NCBI GenBank assembly: GCA_963846915.1
Contig: CAWJXV010000009.1
Coordinates: forward strand, 1,240,001 to 1,304,000
Direction of reading: 5' to 3'
DNA: 64,000 bases
From: PALSA-612 sp963846915
Lineage (GTDB): Bacteria; Actinomycetota; Thermoleophilia; Gaiellales; Gaiellaceae
Positions 8,676 to 16,794 of this stretch are shown in pieces. The number at the start of each line of letters is the position of its first letter. Position 1 is the stretch's first letter. The notes beneath the pieces were generated by a model. The model did no database searches, had not been told where the DNA came from, and saw only the letters and a program-made list of their open reading frames with translations. A program made the translations under genes and the position numbers.

Positions 8676-8855
8676 TTGAGCGGTCTGCTCGTGGCGATAC
8701 TCCAAGAGTGGAGCGAACCGAGCACCGCGTGGCGATCGTCTTGGGACCCGAACTACGGGGAGCGGATCATCGAGTTAGCGCGCGAATGTCACGTGTGGCT
8801 CGTGAGTTCGGCTTCGAACTATGCGGCGGCCCAAGGACTTTGGCAGACCCGATAA
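8676..8855 (+). CDS. possible 59-residue hypothetical protein
   Basis: A short open frame from TTG 8676 (or GTG 8691) to TAA 8853-8855. It encodes QEWSEPSTAWRSSWDPNYG followed by ERIIELARECHVWLVSSAS. Amino-acid use is protein-like, unlike the other frames here, but there is no strong ribosome site and it lies in accessory DNA just before an integrase fragment. It could be the end of a truncated gene. The rest of 8519-8877 shows nothing. Confidence 0.25.
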   Translation: MSGLLVAILQEWSEPSTAWRSSWDPNYGERIIELARECHVWLVSSASNYAAAQGLWQTR

Positions 8856-8877
8856 CTCGTTCTCGTTGCATCGGACT

Positions 8878-9354
8878 AGAGCCGTCCGGGAAGCCGGGAG
8901 CCTGACGGTACGGCAGGCGATGAGTCCCGCGGGGGTGCCTCAGCCACCGAAGACGGAGGCGGGGATCCGCGGGATCCCGATCCTGCCCGCACTCCGTCGC
9001 CAACTGGTTGCGTGGAAGGTGCGCTCTCCGCATACGAGGATGCGCGATCTCGTGATCGCGACTGCGGATGCCACGTCGGTCCAGGAGCGGGATCTTCGTC
9101 GTGCGCTGAACGCCGCGAAGAAGGCTGCCGGGTTGGACATGACTGCCGATCGGCTTTCTTGGCATGCGCTTCGGCATTCGTGTCTGTCGATGCTCGCCAC
9201 CGACCTCGAGCTCCCGGCAACCACGCTGGCCCGGCTGGCGGGCCACGCGGACGCTGGCTTCACGTTGAAGGTGTACGCGCGTGACGGTAGGGACGAGGCG
9301 ACGCTCGTGGAGGACGTGCTCCTACGCGCGGCCAGCGCCAGGGTCGGAGGTTAG
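8878..9354 (+). pseudogene. tyrosine recombinase, C-terminal fragment
   Basis: The frame reads PKTEAGIRGIPILPALR, then the catalytic box WHALRHSCLSMLATDLELPATTLARLAGHADAGFTLKVYA. The HxLR-H motif, the G-H of box II and the nucleophilic Tyr (VYAR) of a phage-type integrase are all present. The N-terminal arm-binding and core-binding domains and the first catalytic Arg are missing; upstream sequence does not restore them. The fragment points toward the tRNA-Pro 3' half at 9479, as expected for an integrase next to its own attachment site. Confidence 0.8.
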
Positions 9355-9478
9355 TCAGCCTTTTAGTCAGCCTTGGCTGTCGCCTGCTGGCGCACCGGGG
9401 CGATCATGCTCAGGGCAGATTCCGCGTAACCAGGGTGTTTGTCGTCGGGTGTCGCGTGCTGTCGTCGGGCGCTACTTC

Positions 9479-9521
9479 CTTTGGGAGCAGAAGGCCGGCG
9501 GTTCGAATCCGCCCGTCCCGA
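9479..9521 (+). mobile_element. tRNA-Pro(GGG) 3'-half: attachment-site duplicate
   Basis: The sequence runs from the anticodon loop (TTTGGGAGC, anticodon GGG) through a perfect T arm (GGCGG, TTCGAAT loop, CCGCC at 9497-9513) to the acceptor strand CGTCCCG and discriminator A at 9521. The 5' half is absent: no CGGGACG acceptor strand or D arm lies upstream. A 3' tRNA fragment beside an integrase is the hallmark of an attR/attL duplicate. The intact tRNA-Pro should lie outside the window to the left. Confidence 0.8.
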
Positions 9522-9688
9522 TTGACGTAGGGCACCCCCGCCCCCGGGGCCGGAGGAGCGCCATCGGCATTCCGCAGCTCGATCGCGTCGCCTCCTTCGC
9601 GTCGGTCGGCTGGGGCTGGGGCGGAAGCTGGTCGGGGAGCGTCCGCGACTACCGGCACTTCTCGGTGGGTGGGCGCTAGGCTGCATTG

Positions 9689-10558
9689 ATGATCTCGGGT
9701 GCGCTCGCGGCGGCCGCGACGCCGCTCAAAGACGACGGCGCCGCGCTGGACGAGGACGGCTTCGGCCCCCTCGTCTCCTTCCTCGCAGCCGCCGGGCTCG
9801 ACGGCCTCCTGGCGCTCGGCACGACCGGCGAGGGGATCCTCTTCTCCGTCCAGGAACGCAAGCGCGTCACGGAATGCTTCCTCGAGGCCGCGGCCGGAAG
9901 CCTCAGAGTCGCGGCCCACTGCGGCGCGCAGACGACCGCCGACACCGTCGCGCTCGCCGCGCACGCGGCCGAGGCCGGGGTCGCCGCCGTGGCCGTGATC
10001 GCGCCGCCGTACTTCCCGCTCGATGACCACGCACTGCTGGAGCACTTCGCCGCCGCCGCGAGGGCATGCGCGCCCGTGCCCTTCTACGTCTACGAGTTCG
10101 AGCGGACGAGCGGGTATGCGGTGCCGCCGCACCTGATCGAGGAGCTGCGAAGCGCGGCGCCGAATCTGGCGGGGATGAAGGTCTCGGACTCGCCGTGGGA
10201 GCGCTTCCAGCCGTACCTGATCGAGGGCCTGGACGTCTTCGTCGGGCCGGAGGTGCTGATCCAGCAGGGCATGGCCGCAGGGGCCGTCGGTGCGGTATCG
10301 GCGCTTGCGACCGCGTTCCCCGAGCTCGTGCTCGACGCCGTGCGCTCCAAGCGCGTCGAGGCCTCGCGCCGCGTCGGCGAGCTGCGGGCCGCGATCGAGG
10401 CCTTCCCAAGGCATGCAGCGCTCAAGCATGTCCTGAGAGCGCGGGGCGTGGCGATCAACGAGGACGTGCGGCGCCCACTTCGCGGCCTGACCGCCGATGA
10501 GTGCGTCCGGCTCGACGAGCTGCTCCCTGCGTGGGTCGAGCTGCCCACCGTTCGCTAG
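9689..10558 (+). CDS. dihydrodipicolinate synthase (DapA/NanA) family aldolase
   Basis: A 289-residue TIM-barrel aldolase/lyase that forms a Schiff base with a pyruvate-type keto acid. GTTGEG (residues about 43-48) binds the keto-acid carboxylate, YVYEFERTSG carries the catalytic Tyr, and AGMKVSDS carries the Schiff-base Lys. DapA itself would have YNxPSRTG; the FERTSG variant suggests a family member with another substrate. ATG 9689 is preceded by TAGGCT at 9677-9682, consistent with a leaderless mRNA. It is the first gene after the tRNA-Pro attachment site and appears monocistronic. Confidence 0.85.
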   Translation: MISGALAAAATPLKDDGAALDEDGFGPLVSFLAAAGLDGLLALGTTGEGILFSVQERKRVTECFLEAAAGSLRVAAHCGAQTTADTVALAAHAAEAGVAAVAVIAPPYFPLDDHALLEHFAAAARACAPVPFYVYEFERTSGYAVPPHLIEELRSAAPNLAGMKVSDSPWERFQPYLIEGLDVFVGPEVLIQQGMAAGAVGAVSALATAFPELVLDAVRSKRVEASRRVGELRAAIEAFPRHAALKHVLRARGVAINEDVRRPLRGLTADECVRLDELLPAWVELPTVR

Positions 10559-10560
10559 GC

Positions 10561-10703
10561 TGGCAACACTCGGACCAAAGAATTCGCCGAGCCGGTTTCG
10601 CTTTCGTCCACCCTTCCCACCGACCTTCGGCTTCCGCCTAGTGCCGCCCGGATGGGCTTCGGTCTACTTGCGCTCCGTGCTCGGCGCAGGAGGGAGACTA
10701 GGG
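10561..10703 (+). repeat. 143-bp direct repeat, copy 1
   Basis: Matches 10779-10921 with only two differences near the start (ACACTCGG versus ACGCTTGG). It begins TGGCAAC and ends GAGACTAGGG. Weaker similarity continues about 70 nt after each copy, so the duplicated unit is about 218 bp. The copies fill the region between the aldolase and ctaG; no gene is evident. Confidence 0.95.
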
Positions 10704-10778
10704 GGTGAGGGCCGGGTGCGCAAGGGCTCCGAAAGTGAAACTTTCCGCAATTTGCGACAAGCAATTTCTTGTCAGAAT

Positions 10779-10921
10779 TGGCAACGCTTGGACCAAAGAA
10801 TTCGCCGAGCCGGTTTCGCTTTCGTCCACCCTTCCCACCGACCTTCGGCTTCCGCCTAGTGCCGCCCGGATGGGCTTCGGTCTACTTGCGCTCCGTGCTC
10901 GGCGCAGGAGGGAGACTAGGG
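10779..10921 (+). repeat. 143-bp direct repeat, copy 2
   Basis: Second copy, 218 nt downstream of the first. Between the copies lie two small perfect hairpins, GAAAGT/ACTTTC near 10731-10745 and GACAAG/CTTGTC near 10756-10773. Confidence 0.95.
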
Positions 10922-10977
10922 TCTGACCGCCCCGGATGCAAGGGGTCCGCGCAACGAAATCTCGCGCATTTTGCGAA

Positions 10978-11742
10978 CTACCGGCCGGCCGTCGACAGCA
11001 GGTCGCGCGTCTCCTCCTCGTGGAAGAAGCGCGTGACGTACACGGCGAGGAGGCAGAAGAAGAGCACGGCCTCCTCGACGGTCATCGCGACCCCGGCGAT
11101 GCGCTGGTCCTGGAGTGCGTCGATGCCCCACAGGCGCGGCGCGTGCTCGTAGAAAGGGTAGATCGGACGGCCGAGCAGCGAGACGATGAGCCCGAACGGC
11201 GATGCGAAGACGAACGCCGCCGCCAGGTAGACGGCCTTGCCGCCGCTCCCGAGCCGCTGCGGCGCGTCCTGGAAGACGGGCCACCAGAGCACGATGCCGG
11301 CGACGAGGTAGCACAGGTGCTCGAGGTGGAGCAGCGAGCGCGGATGCTCGAGCGCTGCGTCGTACACCCACGGCAGGTGCCACACGATGTACGTGAGGAG
11401 CCAGAGTCCGAGTGCGACCGGCGGGAACGTGATGATGCGCGCCCCTGGAGCGCGGGCGAGGAACGCACCGAGCGCGGGTGGGATCCCGAGCACGAGCAGC
11501 GCGGGCGCCCACTCGGCGATCGCGACGTTCTGGAGCAAGTGCGCCGACAGCAGGTAGTGGTTCGCGATCGTCGCGAGCGGCGTCACCCGGGTGAAGAAGA
11601 CGACCGCTACCCCGGCTGCGAAGCAGAGGACCCGCCAGCGCGGCGCCGGGAACACGCGGTTGGCTGCCGCGTAGAGGACGACGAGTCCGGCGGCGGTGAC
11701 GAATCCGTCGGGATCGAGGCTCCAGTCTGACGGCGCCACCAC
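10978..11742 (-). CDS. ctaG: CtaG-type cytochrome c oxidase assembly protein
   Basis: A 254-residue polytopic membrane protein of the CtaG (caa3-type) family, which helps assemble CuA-containing oxidases. About seven transmembrane segments are seen. Conserved signatures are SAHLLQN (residues about 66-72), WHLPWVYDAALEH, HLEHLCYLVAGIVLWWP with likely metal-binding His, and the closing CLLAVYVTRFFHEEE. The start is GTG 11742. No oxidase subunit gene is in the window, so it is an orphan here. It is transcribed away from the adjacent tRNA-Gly. Confidence 0.9.
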   Translation of the reverse strand: MVAPSDWSLDPDGFVTAAGLVVLYAAANRVFPAPRWRVLCFAAGVAVVFFTRVTPLATIANHYLLSAHLLQNVAIAEWAPALLVLGIPPALGAFLARAPGARIITFPPVALGLWLLTYIVWHLPWVYDAALEHPRSLLHLEHLCYLVAGIVLWWPVFQDAPQRLGSGGKAVYLAAAFVFASPFGLIVSLLGRPIYPFYEHAPRLWGIDALQDQRIAGVAMTVEEAVLFFCLLAVYVTRFFHEEETRDLLSTAGR

Positions 11743-11782
11743 CCTCGATACGCTACTCGGGCGGCGCCGATGCGCCGCCTGC

Positions 11783-11853
11783 GCGGGCGTAGCTCAATGG
11801 TAGAGCCCCAGCCTTCCAAGCTGGCCACGTGGGTTCGATTCCCACCGCCCGCT
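11783..11853 (+). tRNA. tRNA-Gly (anticodon TCC)
   Basis: A 71-nt cloverleaf. The acceptor GCGGGCG pairs with CGCCCGC, the discriminator is T, the anticodon arm is CCAGC-CTTCCAA-GCTGG with TCC at 11815-11817, and the T arm is GTGGG-TTCGATT-CCCAC. CCA is not encoded. Confidence 0.97.
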
Positions 11854-11896
11854 CTCAAAAATCAGACCGCCGGTCGCGCATCACCCGAACGGGATT

Positions 11897-12112
11897 TCAG
11901 GGCCGAAGCGCCCAGCAGAGTCTGAAGCCGGCGGCGTAGATCTGCCGCAGTGGCCACCAGAGGATAAGGAGCGGCCAGGCGAGCTCGATCCCGATCTGCT
12001 GGATCCGGGTAGCCAGCCAGGCTTGCGCATGGCCGACCGGGAGGAAGCCGTAGTAGACGGCGAGGAAGAGCAGATGCCTCGAACGTCGGGCGAGCGTTTC
12101 CGTTCGCATCAC
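11897..12112 (-). CDS. small membrane protein, 71 residues
   Basis: Two hydrophobic segments (LLFLAVYYGFLPVGHA and LAWPLLILWWPLRQIYAAGF) separated by an amphipathic stretch, ending in FRLCWALRP. The ATG at 12112 follows a GGAGGAG ribosome site (TGGAGGAGTG on the minus strand). The next small membrane protein gene ends 9 nt upstream, so the small genes 11897-12551 read as one operon. No family recognised. Confidence 0.55.
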   Translation of the reverse strand: MMRTETLARRSRHLLFLAVYYGFLPVGHAQAWLATRIQQIGIELAWPLLILWWPLRQIYAAGFRLCWALRP

Positions 12113-12121
12113 TCCTCCACG

Positions 12122-12340
12122 CTAGCGCCGGGATTGGTCGCGGCTCTTTCCGAGCCAGTAGCTGAGGACGTAGAGCGGGATCGCGATCAGGGCGACGAGG
12201 AAGGTGAACACGCCCCAGGCGGTCGCGTGGCGGCTCCGGTGTTTGTCGGCGTGGCGGAAGACCAGCATCGCGAGCCCGGCCGCGAGCACGACCGCGATCA
12301 CGAAGTCAACCGGGGCAGGGTTACCGATGCTGTCGGCCAT
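12122..12340 (-). CDS. small membrane protein, 72 residues
   Basis: Two transmembrane helices (VDFVIAVVLAAGLAMLVF and AWGVFTFLVALIAIPLYVLSYWLG) joined by a HADKHRSRHA loop, with a basic C terminus. This resembles short phospholipase D-nuclease N-terminal-like or generic membrane anchors, but no signature is decisive. Same strand and close spacing to the next gene. Confidence 0.55.
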   Translation of the reverse strand: MADSIGNPAPVDFVIAVVLAAGLAMLVFRHADKHRSRHATAWGVFTFLVALIAIPLYVLSYWLGKSRDQSRR

Positions 12341-12398
12341 CAGCCTCCCAGTATCGGGCTCGCCGTACGGACGCCACCGTCACCGCCGCCTTCGACCT

Positions 12399-12551
12399 TC
12401 AGGAGTCGGGAAGCTCGCCCTGGCCGTCGCCGGTGGACGGTTCGCCGGGGTCCGGGGCCCAGCGGGCGACGGCTGCGAGGAGGCCCAGCCAGAGACAGAG
12501 ACCGAGAACGAGCCCGACGATCGTGAACGTGTCAGTCGCGAAGAGCAGCAC
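12399..12551 (-). CDS. small single-span membrane protein, about 50 residues
   Basis: A frame from GTG 12551 to TGA 12399-12401. It encodes VLLFATDTFTIVGLVLGLCL, then WLGLLAAVARWAPDPGEP and an acidic tail. One clear helix and sensible composition support it, and it falls in line with the two small membrane genes downstream. No strong ribosome site is seen. Confidence 0.4.
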   Translation of the reverse strand: MLLFATDTFTIVGLVLGLCLWLGLLAAVARWAPDPGEPSTGDGQGELPDS

Positions 12552-12583
12552 CGCTCGAACGATACGGGCGCCCGCCTATTCGC

Positions 12584-13252
12584 TCACGCCGGCTGTGAGC
12601 GCCACGTGTCGGCGTCGACCGCCTCGCCGAACACGCGGCGGGCGTGCCAGACGCCCCAGAGGACGAGTGCGACGAGGATTGGCGTCCCGGTCACGGTCGA
12701 GACGACGACCAGCCCGCCGACGCCGGTCGTCAGCAGCACCCCGAGCCGGAGCCCGCACCTGGCGAGGCAGTAGATGCCCCAGACGATGCTCTGCATCCCG
12801 AACTCGTGGCGGTAGATCGCGCTCGCGCGGAAATCGGCCGGGAACGGGTACCAGGCGCGCGCGAAGGCGCCGATCAGCGGCTTGCGGATCGCCACGGAGA
12901 CGAGGTAAGCGATGCCCCAGAGACCGCTCACGACGACGGGCTGCGCTAGGTACACGGTGGCACTGTGCGCCGCCAGGCCGACGAGCGCCTGGATGCCGAT
13001 GAAGACGCACGTGACGGCGGCGAGCGCGACGTCCATGCCGCGCCGCAGCTGGTAGAGCACGACCAGGCCGGCCGCCGCGGTCGACGCCACGACCGCGGGT
13101 CCGAGGCCGGTCTCGCGCCAGACGCCGTAGAAGACCGCGACGGGGAGCACGCCCTCGATCGCGAGCGTCGGCAGGCCGTGACCCAGGAGCATGCGCCACG
13201 TCGGCTCGGGCAGGTCGGTCACCTCCTCGGCCGGCGCGGTCGGCTCGCTCAC
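12584..13252 (-). CDS. DUF3159-like membrane protein
   Basis: A 222-residue protein with about six transmembrane helices after a short acidic N terminus. WRMLLGHGLPTLAIEGVLPVAVFY opens the domain and VSVAIRKPLIGAFARAW sits in the middle; both resemble the actinobacterial DUF3159 family. The start is GTG 13252, overlapping the TGA of the padR-like gene by 4 nt (GTGA), so the pair is coupled. PadR partners are often membrane proteins or exporters that the regulator controls; here that is inference. Confidence 0.7.
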   Translation of the reverse strand: MSEPTAPAEEVTDLPEPTWRMLLGHGLPTLAIEGVLPVAVFYGVWRETGLGPAVVASTAAAGLVVLYQLRRGMDVALAAVTCVFIGIQALVGLAAHSATVYLAQPVVVSGLWGIAYLVSVAIRKPLIGAFARAWYPFPADFRASAIYRHEFGMQSIVWGIYCLARCGLRLGVLLTTGVGGLVVVSTVTGTPILVALVLWGVWHARRVFGEAVDADTWRSQPA

Positions 13253-13779
13253 GCCGCCTCCCGGCGCAGGCGTTGCTCCTGCGCGTCGCACCACTCGACG
13301 CCCCATCGGCAGTAGTCGAGCCCCCACCGATAGGCGAGGTCGACGAAAGGGGGGTCGGGCACGCCGCTGCCGTCGTCGAGGCTTCGCAGGTACTCGAGCA
13401 TCCGCCGGTACCCCTCGCGGCGGCCGGCGAGCAGGCCGAGCCCGTGCTCGAGAGGGATCGCGTCCGCGAAGAAGATGCGGAGCAGCGACTCGTCGCGGAG
13501 CTCGACGCGCGTATCGATCCCGGCGAGCCAGCCGCGGAGCGCCGCCGTCCCTTCCGGCGTGATCCGGTAGACGCGCCGCCGACGGCCGCCGCGCGGCTCG
13601 TCGTCGCCTGCGATCCAGCCGGCCCGCTCGAGCCGCTTGAGCTCGGGGTAGATCTGGCCCGGGCTCGCGGCCCAGAAATGGCGGATCGTGCGGTCGACGA
13701 TGCGCTTGATGTCGTACCCACTGCGCGGCTTGCTCTCGATCAGCCCGAGCACCGCCCAGGTCGCCGATGTGATCTCCAT
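13249..13779 (-). CDS. PadR family transcriptional regulator
   Basis: The N-terminal winged helix has the family signature: TWAVLGLIESKPRSGYDIKRIV, then SPGQIYPELKRLERAGWI and RRVYRITPEGTAALRGWL. A helical dimerisation domain follows to residue about 176. I place the start at ATG 13779, because the alternative ATG 13809 lies at the far end of a palindrome spanning 13778-13809 and would translate the operator. The DUF3159-like gene overlaps its stop. The regulator probably represses its own two-gene operon. Confidence 0.88.
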   Translation of the reverse strand: MEITSATWAVLGLIESKPRSGYDIKRIVDRTIRHFWAASPGQIYPELKRLERAGWIAGDDEPRGGRRRRVYRITPEGTAALRGWLAGIDTRVELRDESLLRIFFADAIPLEHGLGLLAGRREGYRRMLEYLRSLDDGSGVPDPPFVDLAYRWGLDYCRWGVEWCDAQEQRLRREAA

Positions 13780-13809
13780 GAGTCGTAACGATACATCGTC
13801 ACGACTCAT
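13778..13809. promoter_or_regulatory. palindromic operator of the PadR operon
   Basis: ATGAGTCGT at 13778-13786 is the exact inverse of ACGACTCAT at 13801-13809, and an inner ACGAT/ATCGT pair makes nearly the whole 32 nt self-complementary (14 of 16 positions). It abuts the regulator's start codon. PadR proteins bind palindromes of the ATGT-N8-ACAT type, so this is the likely autoregulatory site. Confidence 0.75.
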
Positions 13810-13888
13810 AGTGCAAGTATCTCACTCGCTCTCGGGCCGACCGGATCACGCCCCGGTCCGGCCTCCTCCAACCGCTCACATCCGGAGG

Positions 13889-13924
13889 TCGAAGGGGCGC
13901 TCGGTCTCCCGAGCACCCCTTCGA
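13889..13924. terminator. strong hairpin terminator, 16-bp stem
   Basis: Arms 13889-13904 and 13909-13924 pair with one mismatch around TCTC. It lies 22 nt past the stop of the minus-strand phosphoesterase gene. Confidence 0.75.
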
Positions 13925-13945
13925 AAGGACAGCTTCGTCCGGCAG

Positions 13946-16459
13946 CTACCGACGGAGCTTGTCCGCTGAGCGGAGGAGGTTGTTGCAGTGCGCCACCTCC
14001 GAGTTGCCCTTCGGTATGGCGACGTTGTTGAACTCGGCGTTGAAGAGGTCGTTCTTGATGGTCGTGGCGAGGGCGTCACGGTCAGCGCCGAGGCTCTTGA
14101 TCTGAGCCGACGTGTCCTGGTACGCCTGGTCGCTGGCGCCTGACCCCGTCTTCAGAGCGGCCGTGTCGGCGACGAGCACGTCCGTGCCGAACTGGCCGAC
14201 GCTCGAGTTGAGCTGCTTGTAGCAGACCGCCAGCGGCTGGAACGTCTTGTCGCCGGTCTGGCCGGGTTTGATCGTCAGATCCTCGGTCAGGACGCGTCCA
14301 TCGTCGATGTAGTCGTCCTTGAGCCCGGTCAGGGCCATGAGCGTCGGACGTGTGTCGGTGTGATCCGCCCACGTGCCCGGGTTGGCGATCGCGGTCACGA
14401 GCTGCGGGTTGGAGTTGGCCGTGCCGTCCGAGTTCGGGCCCTGGTCCGCCGCCGAGCCGTCTACGCCCTTGTGGGCGACGCCGGGCCCGACGAGCCCGAG
14501 GTACGTGTTGTCGATCTCGGGTGCGTAGTAGCCATGGTCCCAGGCGAAGCCGTTGTTGATCGTCGTGCACTTCTGCCAGGCATTGCCCTGGTTCACCCCT
14601 GACTGGCAGGAGTTAGCCGGGGACCCGTCGCTGATCCCGCCGGTGAGGAAGTAGTCGGGCTTCGGGAACACCGTGAACGACGGCGTCCGGTTCGCGTCGG
14701 CGTTGACGAAGTGCAGGAGCTGCTCGACGGTGGGATCCGCCTCGTACTGCGCCAGGTTCTCCTGGACGTTCCCGTCGTAGACATCGTTCACCGTCGCATT
14801 CGAGAAGTCCCGCTCGAGCTGACGCGTGGACGCATCGTTCGGCCCCGGGTTGCCGGTGATGAAGATCGAGTTCCCCTGGGGCTCGTCGTAGAAGGGCGTC
14901 GTGTTGCTCAGCTGGTTCTGCAGCAACCCGTGGATGCTGACCTGCATCTCGCCGATCTTGTTCCCGCCGGAGTAGTCGCAGGTGCTGTTGTTCTGCCAGC
15001 CCACGGGCGCTGCGCCGCAGGTGGGTTGGACGGCGCGGGTTGCGTTGGCGCCGGCGAAGTGGTCGCCCTCGTCGGCGGTGATGACGAAGAGCGTGTTGCT
15101 CTTGTCGATCCCGTCGTCGGCGAGCCGCTGGAAGAACATCTTGAACGCCATGTTGTAGTTCTGCAGGTTCTGCTGGTAGCAGGGGTCGCCAGGCCCCTGA
15201 GCCGTGCCGCTGTTCGAGCAGCCCGTCTGGGTCACACCTGCCGCGCTCTTCTTCTCGTGGGCGTCGGAGATGTAGCCGTAGGTGATCGGAACACCGACCT
15301 CCTGCATATCGGCGATGTACGCGAGCGTCTGGGCGGCGCTGATCGGGCCGAATCCCGGGAAGCCGGGCGTGAACTTGCTGTTCGTGTTAGGCGGGCACGT
15401 GGCGGGCGGAGTTGGAGGACAGGGGTCGACCGCGAACGCGCCCTTCATCGTGTTGCCGTCCAGGTCGGTGAGATTGCCCTGCGCGTCGAAGACGTGGTAC
15501 GGGTGGCCGTTGACGACGCGGTCCCCTCCGGAGTTCGCCGCCTGGGCGAGCTGGGGGGTGAGGTACTTGTGGCCGAAGAGAGCCTGGAAGTTGTTGTAAC
15601 CGCCGGGCTCGTCCGGAAGCGAGTCGGTCACTGCCGTGTTGGACACGGTGGTCTCGTTGCCCCGCTTCCCCATGGCCGTCGAGCAGAACGAGTCGTTCTG
15701 GGCACAGTGAACGCCCACGCCGACGTAGTCGTTGGTCTCCTGGCCCTTGAACCGGGGGTCGGCGGTATCGGCGTTGAGTTGCGCCACCTCGGGCGAGTTC
15801 GGCCCGAAGAAGTTCGCCAGGTCGGGATTCGTGTTCTCGAGCACCATGTTCGCGGTCGAGACGTCGCCGACGTCACAGCCGGCGCGCGTGAACGGAACCC
15901 AGGGAGCCGGCGGCGTCTTCGGCGGCGAGCCGGCGGCCGGCACCGTCGGCGAGTACGGCATGTTCGGGAACGGGTCCAGGTTGTACGTACCCGTCCAGTA
16001 GGCGAACGACGACTTGGCCTGCGCCGACGTGACGGCGCCGTTGACGTACGTCTCGTAGGTATTGGTGAGCCCCTGACCGTGACGATCGCCATAGAGACCG
16101 GTGTAGTTCGTGAGGCTGTCGTCCGCCGTATGGGCGATCAGCGGCGTGTAGTTGTTCGAGAGCAGCGTGCCGTTCTGCGTGATGAAGTCCTTGAGGGCGG
16201 GCATCTGCTCGAGGTCGGACAGGACGTTCGGGTTGTCGCGGTTGAAGTGCGTGTTGTCGAACGTGATCTCGATGACGTGCTTGATGCCGTTCCCAAGCTG
16301 GCAGTTGGACGACGGTGGTGGGCTGATCGCCGCCGTCCTCGTGCCGCCGAGCGCACCGGCAGCAACGGCAGCGCCTGCCAGTGCCGCCGCCGCTAGGGCG
16401 ACTCCCAGCCAGCGAAGCCTGGTTCTCCCGACTTCTGAAGCCTTCTGCCTCATGGTCAC
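13946..16459 (-). CDS. large secreted alkaline-phosphatase-superfamily phosphoesterase
   Basis: An 837-residue exported protein with a basic N terminus and signal helix (LGVALAAAALAGAAVAAGAL). The alkaline-phosphatase core is split along the chain: VIEITFDNTHFNRDNP near residue 62 carries the first metal-binding Asp, VITADEGDHF near 457 supplies an Asp/Asp-His pair, and WDHGYYAPEID near 643 supplies the last His. The nucleophile Ser/Thr is probably in HTADDSLTNYTGLYGD. The substrate is unknown; phosphodiester, phospholipid or sulfate hydrolysis are all possible. Unusually Asn/Thr rich, as in extracellular enzymes. GAAGGGG precedes ATG 16459. Transcription ends at the adjacent hairpin. Confidence 0.8.
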   Translation of the reverse strand: MTMRQKASEVGRTRLRWLGVALAAAALAGAAVAAGALGGTRTAAISPPPSSNCQLGNGIKHVIEITFDNTHFNRDNPNVLSDLEQMPALKDFITQNGTLLSNNYTPLIAHTADDSLTNYTGLYGDRHGQGLTNTYETYVNGAVTSAQAKSSFAYWTGTYNLDPFPNMPYSPTVPAAGSPPKTPPAPWVPFTRAGCDVGDVSTANMVLENTNPDLANFFGPNSPEVAQLNADTADPRFKGQETNDYVGVGVHCAQNDSFCSTAMGKRGNETTVSNTAVTDSLPDEPGGYNNFQALFGHKYLTPQLAQAANSGGDRVVNGHPYHVFDAQGNLTDLDGNTMKGAFAVDPCPPTPPATCPPNTNSKFTPGFPGFGPISAAQTLAYIADMQEVGVPITYGYISDAHEKKSAAGVTQTGCSNSGTAQGPGDPCYQQNLQNYNMAFKMFFQRLADDGIDKSNTLFVITADEGDHFAGANATRAVQPTCGAAPVGWQNNSTCDYSGGNKIGEMQVSIHGLLQNQLSNTTPFYDEPQGNSIFITGNPGPNDASTRQLERDFSNATVNDVYDGNVQENLAQYEADPTVEQLLHFVNADANRTPSFTVFPKPDYFLTGGISDGSPANSCQSGVNQGNAWQKCTTINNGFAWDHGYYAPEIDNTYLGLVGPGVAHKGVDGSAADQGPNSDGTANSNPQLVTAIANPGTWADHTDTRPTLMALTGLKDDYIDDGRVLTEDLTIKPGQTGDKTFQPLAVCYKQLNSSVGQFGTDVLVADTAALKTGSGASDQAYQDTSAQIKSLGADRDALATTIKNDLFNAEFNNVAIPKGNSEVAHCNNLLRSADKLRR

Positions 16460-16794
16460 CCCTTCCTCACATCGTTCTTCGCGCTTGACGCGGACGTCGC
16501 GATGGTGGGCAGCCGGGCTTCCCGGTGGGGTTTCACTCTGGCGAACATCCGGGGTGGGTCAGGTGGACGCCTGCTCCCGCTGGACGCGAGCCCGGCGTCT
16601 GCCCTCCCTCTTTTCCAAGCTGCCGAACGAACCCTCACGGCATGCCCTCAACGGGTGTGGAACTAAACCGGATGCGCGGAACAGGTTTCGGCGCGGGCGG
16701 CTGTCAGATCGCGGGAGACGAGCGCGGCGCACGCGAGCCCGGCGAGGAGCCCGAGTGCGAATGCCGTCGCATCGCGCCCCGTAGATTAAGCGGA
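16460..16794. other. intergenic region between divergent genes
   Basis: A 335-nt spacer between the phosphoesterase and the YczE-like gene. It must hold two divergent promoters. I see the ribosome site for the left gene and a TAGATT box at 16782-16787 for the right gene; no gene or repeat. Confidence 0.5.

Larger units (their letters stand above)
1..9521. mobile_element. probable right-hand part of an integrated element at tRNA-Pro
   Basis: Bounded on the right by the tRNA-Pro 3' fragment next to an integrase remnant. Contents are accessory: a phage-like HNH pair, decayed repeats, three broken genes, a collagen-like protein and orphan enzymes. The left end is outside the window, so the extent is inference; the pit operon within it could also be a chromosomal segment. 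Confidence 0.5.

Noticed and set aside
14711..16396. A 561-codon plus-strand open frame opposite the secreted phosphoesterase
   Set aside because: Antisense of a gene with clear catalytic motifs and signal peptide; no domains or ribosome site.
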